NCBI GenBank assembly: GCA_001805205.1
Contig: MHER01000205.1
Location: 1 to 16,549, forward strand
Length of the DNA stretch: 16,549 bases
From: Nitrospirae bacterium RIFCSPLOW2_12_42_9
GTDB lineage: Bacteria; Nitrospirota; 9FT-COMBO-42-15; HDB-SIOI813
Direction: 5' to 3'
Numbering within the stretch: position 1 is the stretch's first letter; every line of letters begins with the position of its first letter. Shown piece after piece: positions 15,790 to 16,549 of the stretch. Under the pieces are notes generated by a model, which was not told the origin of the DNA, ran no database searches, and saw only the letters and a program-made list of their open reading frames with translations. Both the position numbers and the translations under genes were made by a program.

Positions 15790-16460
15790 AACGCGTTATT
15801 CTTTCTATCTTTCTATTAAGTACCCTTGCATTTGCTGAAGGAACTTCAAGGATAAGCTTTACAAAGGATACCCATGATTTTGGCAGGGTAATCCAGGGTA
15901 AAACCGTAGAGTATATATTTACTTTTGAAAATAAGGGTCAGGCAGATCTTATCATAAAAGAGGTTACAACTTCGTGTGGTTGTACGGCTGCACTTGTAAG
16001 TAATGATGTTATAAAACCAAGGGAAAAAGGCGAAATAAAGGTATCTTATGATTCGCAGGGCAGGGCAGGGGAGGTATCAAGAACAATAACTATAATCTCA
16101 AACGATCCTGTTGAACCTTCTAAAGAACTTACTATAACTGCTGCTGTTGACTCATCAATGCATACTACATTTAATGTTAACGAATCGTTATTTTCTGAAA
16201 AATGCAGTGGGTGTCACTTTTCTCCAGCCGCGGGAAAACAAGGAAAGGAGTTATACGAAGCAGTTTGTACCTTTTGTCATGGACGAACTGCTTCCGGACT
16301 AGACAGGCTAATGGTAATCCCACAGGATAAGCTAAACAATGCTATTAAAAATGGGATATTGGGTACAGAGATGCCCGGCTGGCTAAAAGACAGTAACGGT
16401 CCTTTGGATAATGACCAAGTAAACTCCCTTATTTCTTTTATCAAAGGTGGGGGTGATTAG
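15786..16460 (+). CDS. Exported DUF1573 / cytochrome c fusion protein
   Basis: The 224-residue precursor has a signal peptide ending at AFA-E (about residue 17). Residues 22-121 form a DUF1573 domain, an immunoglobulin-like beta fold with THDFGRVIQG, the hallmark TSCGCT (Cys64, Cys66) and IISNDP. Residues 130-224 form a c-type cytochrome region. It has two haem motifs, Cys140-x2-Cys143-His144 (CSGCH) and Cys161-x2-Cys164-His165 (CTFCH), only 21 residues apart. Met196 in TEMPGW is the likely axial ligand of the second haem, and a cytochrome-type final helix (NSLISFIKGGG) follows. It is thus one classical mono-haem domain plus an extra motif. A periplasmic electron-transfer or haem-binding role is inferred. 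It is translationally coupled to the DsbA-like gene. Confidence 0.88.
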   Translation: MKRVILSIFLLSTLAFAEGTSRISFTKDTHDFGRVIQGKTVEYIFTFENKGQADLIIKEVTTSCGCTAALVSNDVIKPREKGEIKVSYDSQGRAGEVSRTITIISNDPVEPSKELTITAAVDSSMHTTFNVNESLFSEKCSGCHFSPAAGKQGKELYEAVCTFCHGRTASGLDRLMVIPQDKLNNAIKNGILGTEMPGWLKDSNGPLDNDQVNSLISFIKGGGD

Positions 16461-16549
16461 GTGTAACCCCTCGGTGAACGGGGGAAAAAAAGACTTGCGT
16501 TCGGATCTTCCATGTGATAAATATAAAGCATGGATGAGAGGTTCAGGTA
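16461..16549. other. Non-coding end of window with two small inverted repeats
   Basis: No start with a good coding frame is visible. CCCTCG (16468-16473) and CGGGGG (16479-16484) can pair, using one T-G wobble, around a GTGAA loop. The stem is followed by seven A residues, not T residues, so it is not a standard terminator for the gene before it. TCCATG (16509-16514) and CATGGA (16529-16534) form a second 6-bp stem with a 14-base loop. This could be the leader of a following gene or an RNA element cut by the window edge. Confidence 0.3.

Noticed and set aside
16468..16490. GC hairpin after the last gene as an intrinsic terminator.
   Set aside because: A residues follow the stem on the plus strand, and on the minus strand the T-run precedes it, so polarity is wrong for both directions.

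Overview
The window is a gene-dense stretch of a bacterial chromosome of moderate to low GC. Seventeen protein-coding genes are supported, and no gene-free gap exceeds about 170 bases. A lipoprotein, two exported proteins with Sec-type signals, a DsbA-like oxidoreductase and a haem-binding protein point to a Gram-negative cell with a periplasm. The gene mix and the lipoprotein type would fit Nitrospirota or a delta-proteobacterium-like lineage. That placement is a weak inference from general resemblance and was not computed. I saw no tRNA, rRNA, CRISPR array, insertion sequence or phage gene.

Region 1 (171-6912, plus strand) is a tightly packed run: hisH, a lipoprotein gene, hisA, hisF, hisIE, a HIT/HINT hydrolase, queC, a ferritin-like/cold-shock fusion gene and an HD phosphohydrolase gene. 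The his genes cover the middle of histidine synthesis: HisIE opens and hydrolyses PR-ATP products, HisA isomerises, and HisHF makes imidazole glycerol phosphate. hisG, hisD, hisB and hisC are not here. A lipoprotein gene sits between hisH and hisA with a 4-base overlap and a 3-base gap.

Region 2 (6952-10051, minus strand) reads, in transcription order, a TPR protein, two oligopeptide-type ABC ATPases (OppD-like and OppF-like, ATGA overlap), then a small RRM RNA-binding protein with a 12-glycine tail. No permease or binding-protein gene accompanies the ATPases. The RRM gene converges on the HD gene across 39 bases.

Region 3 (10130-16460, plus strand) diverges from the TPR gene: coaE, galU, lon, thiL, a periplasmic DsbA-like thioredoxin-fold protein, and a DUF1573/cytochrome c fusion. 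The last four are translationally linked by overlaps of 1, 7 and 4 bases.

Most genes are housekeeping. The parts that most merit a second look are the ferritin-like/cold-shock fusion placed 1 base before the HD phosphohydrolase gene, the lipoprotein inside the his operon, the DUF1573/cytochrome c fusion with two haem motifs next to a disulfide oxidoreductase, and several promoter candidates that would give almost leaderless mRNAs. I did not find a clear undescribed multi-gene system. The ferritin-CSD/HD pair is the nearest candidate.
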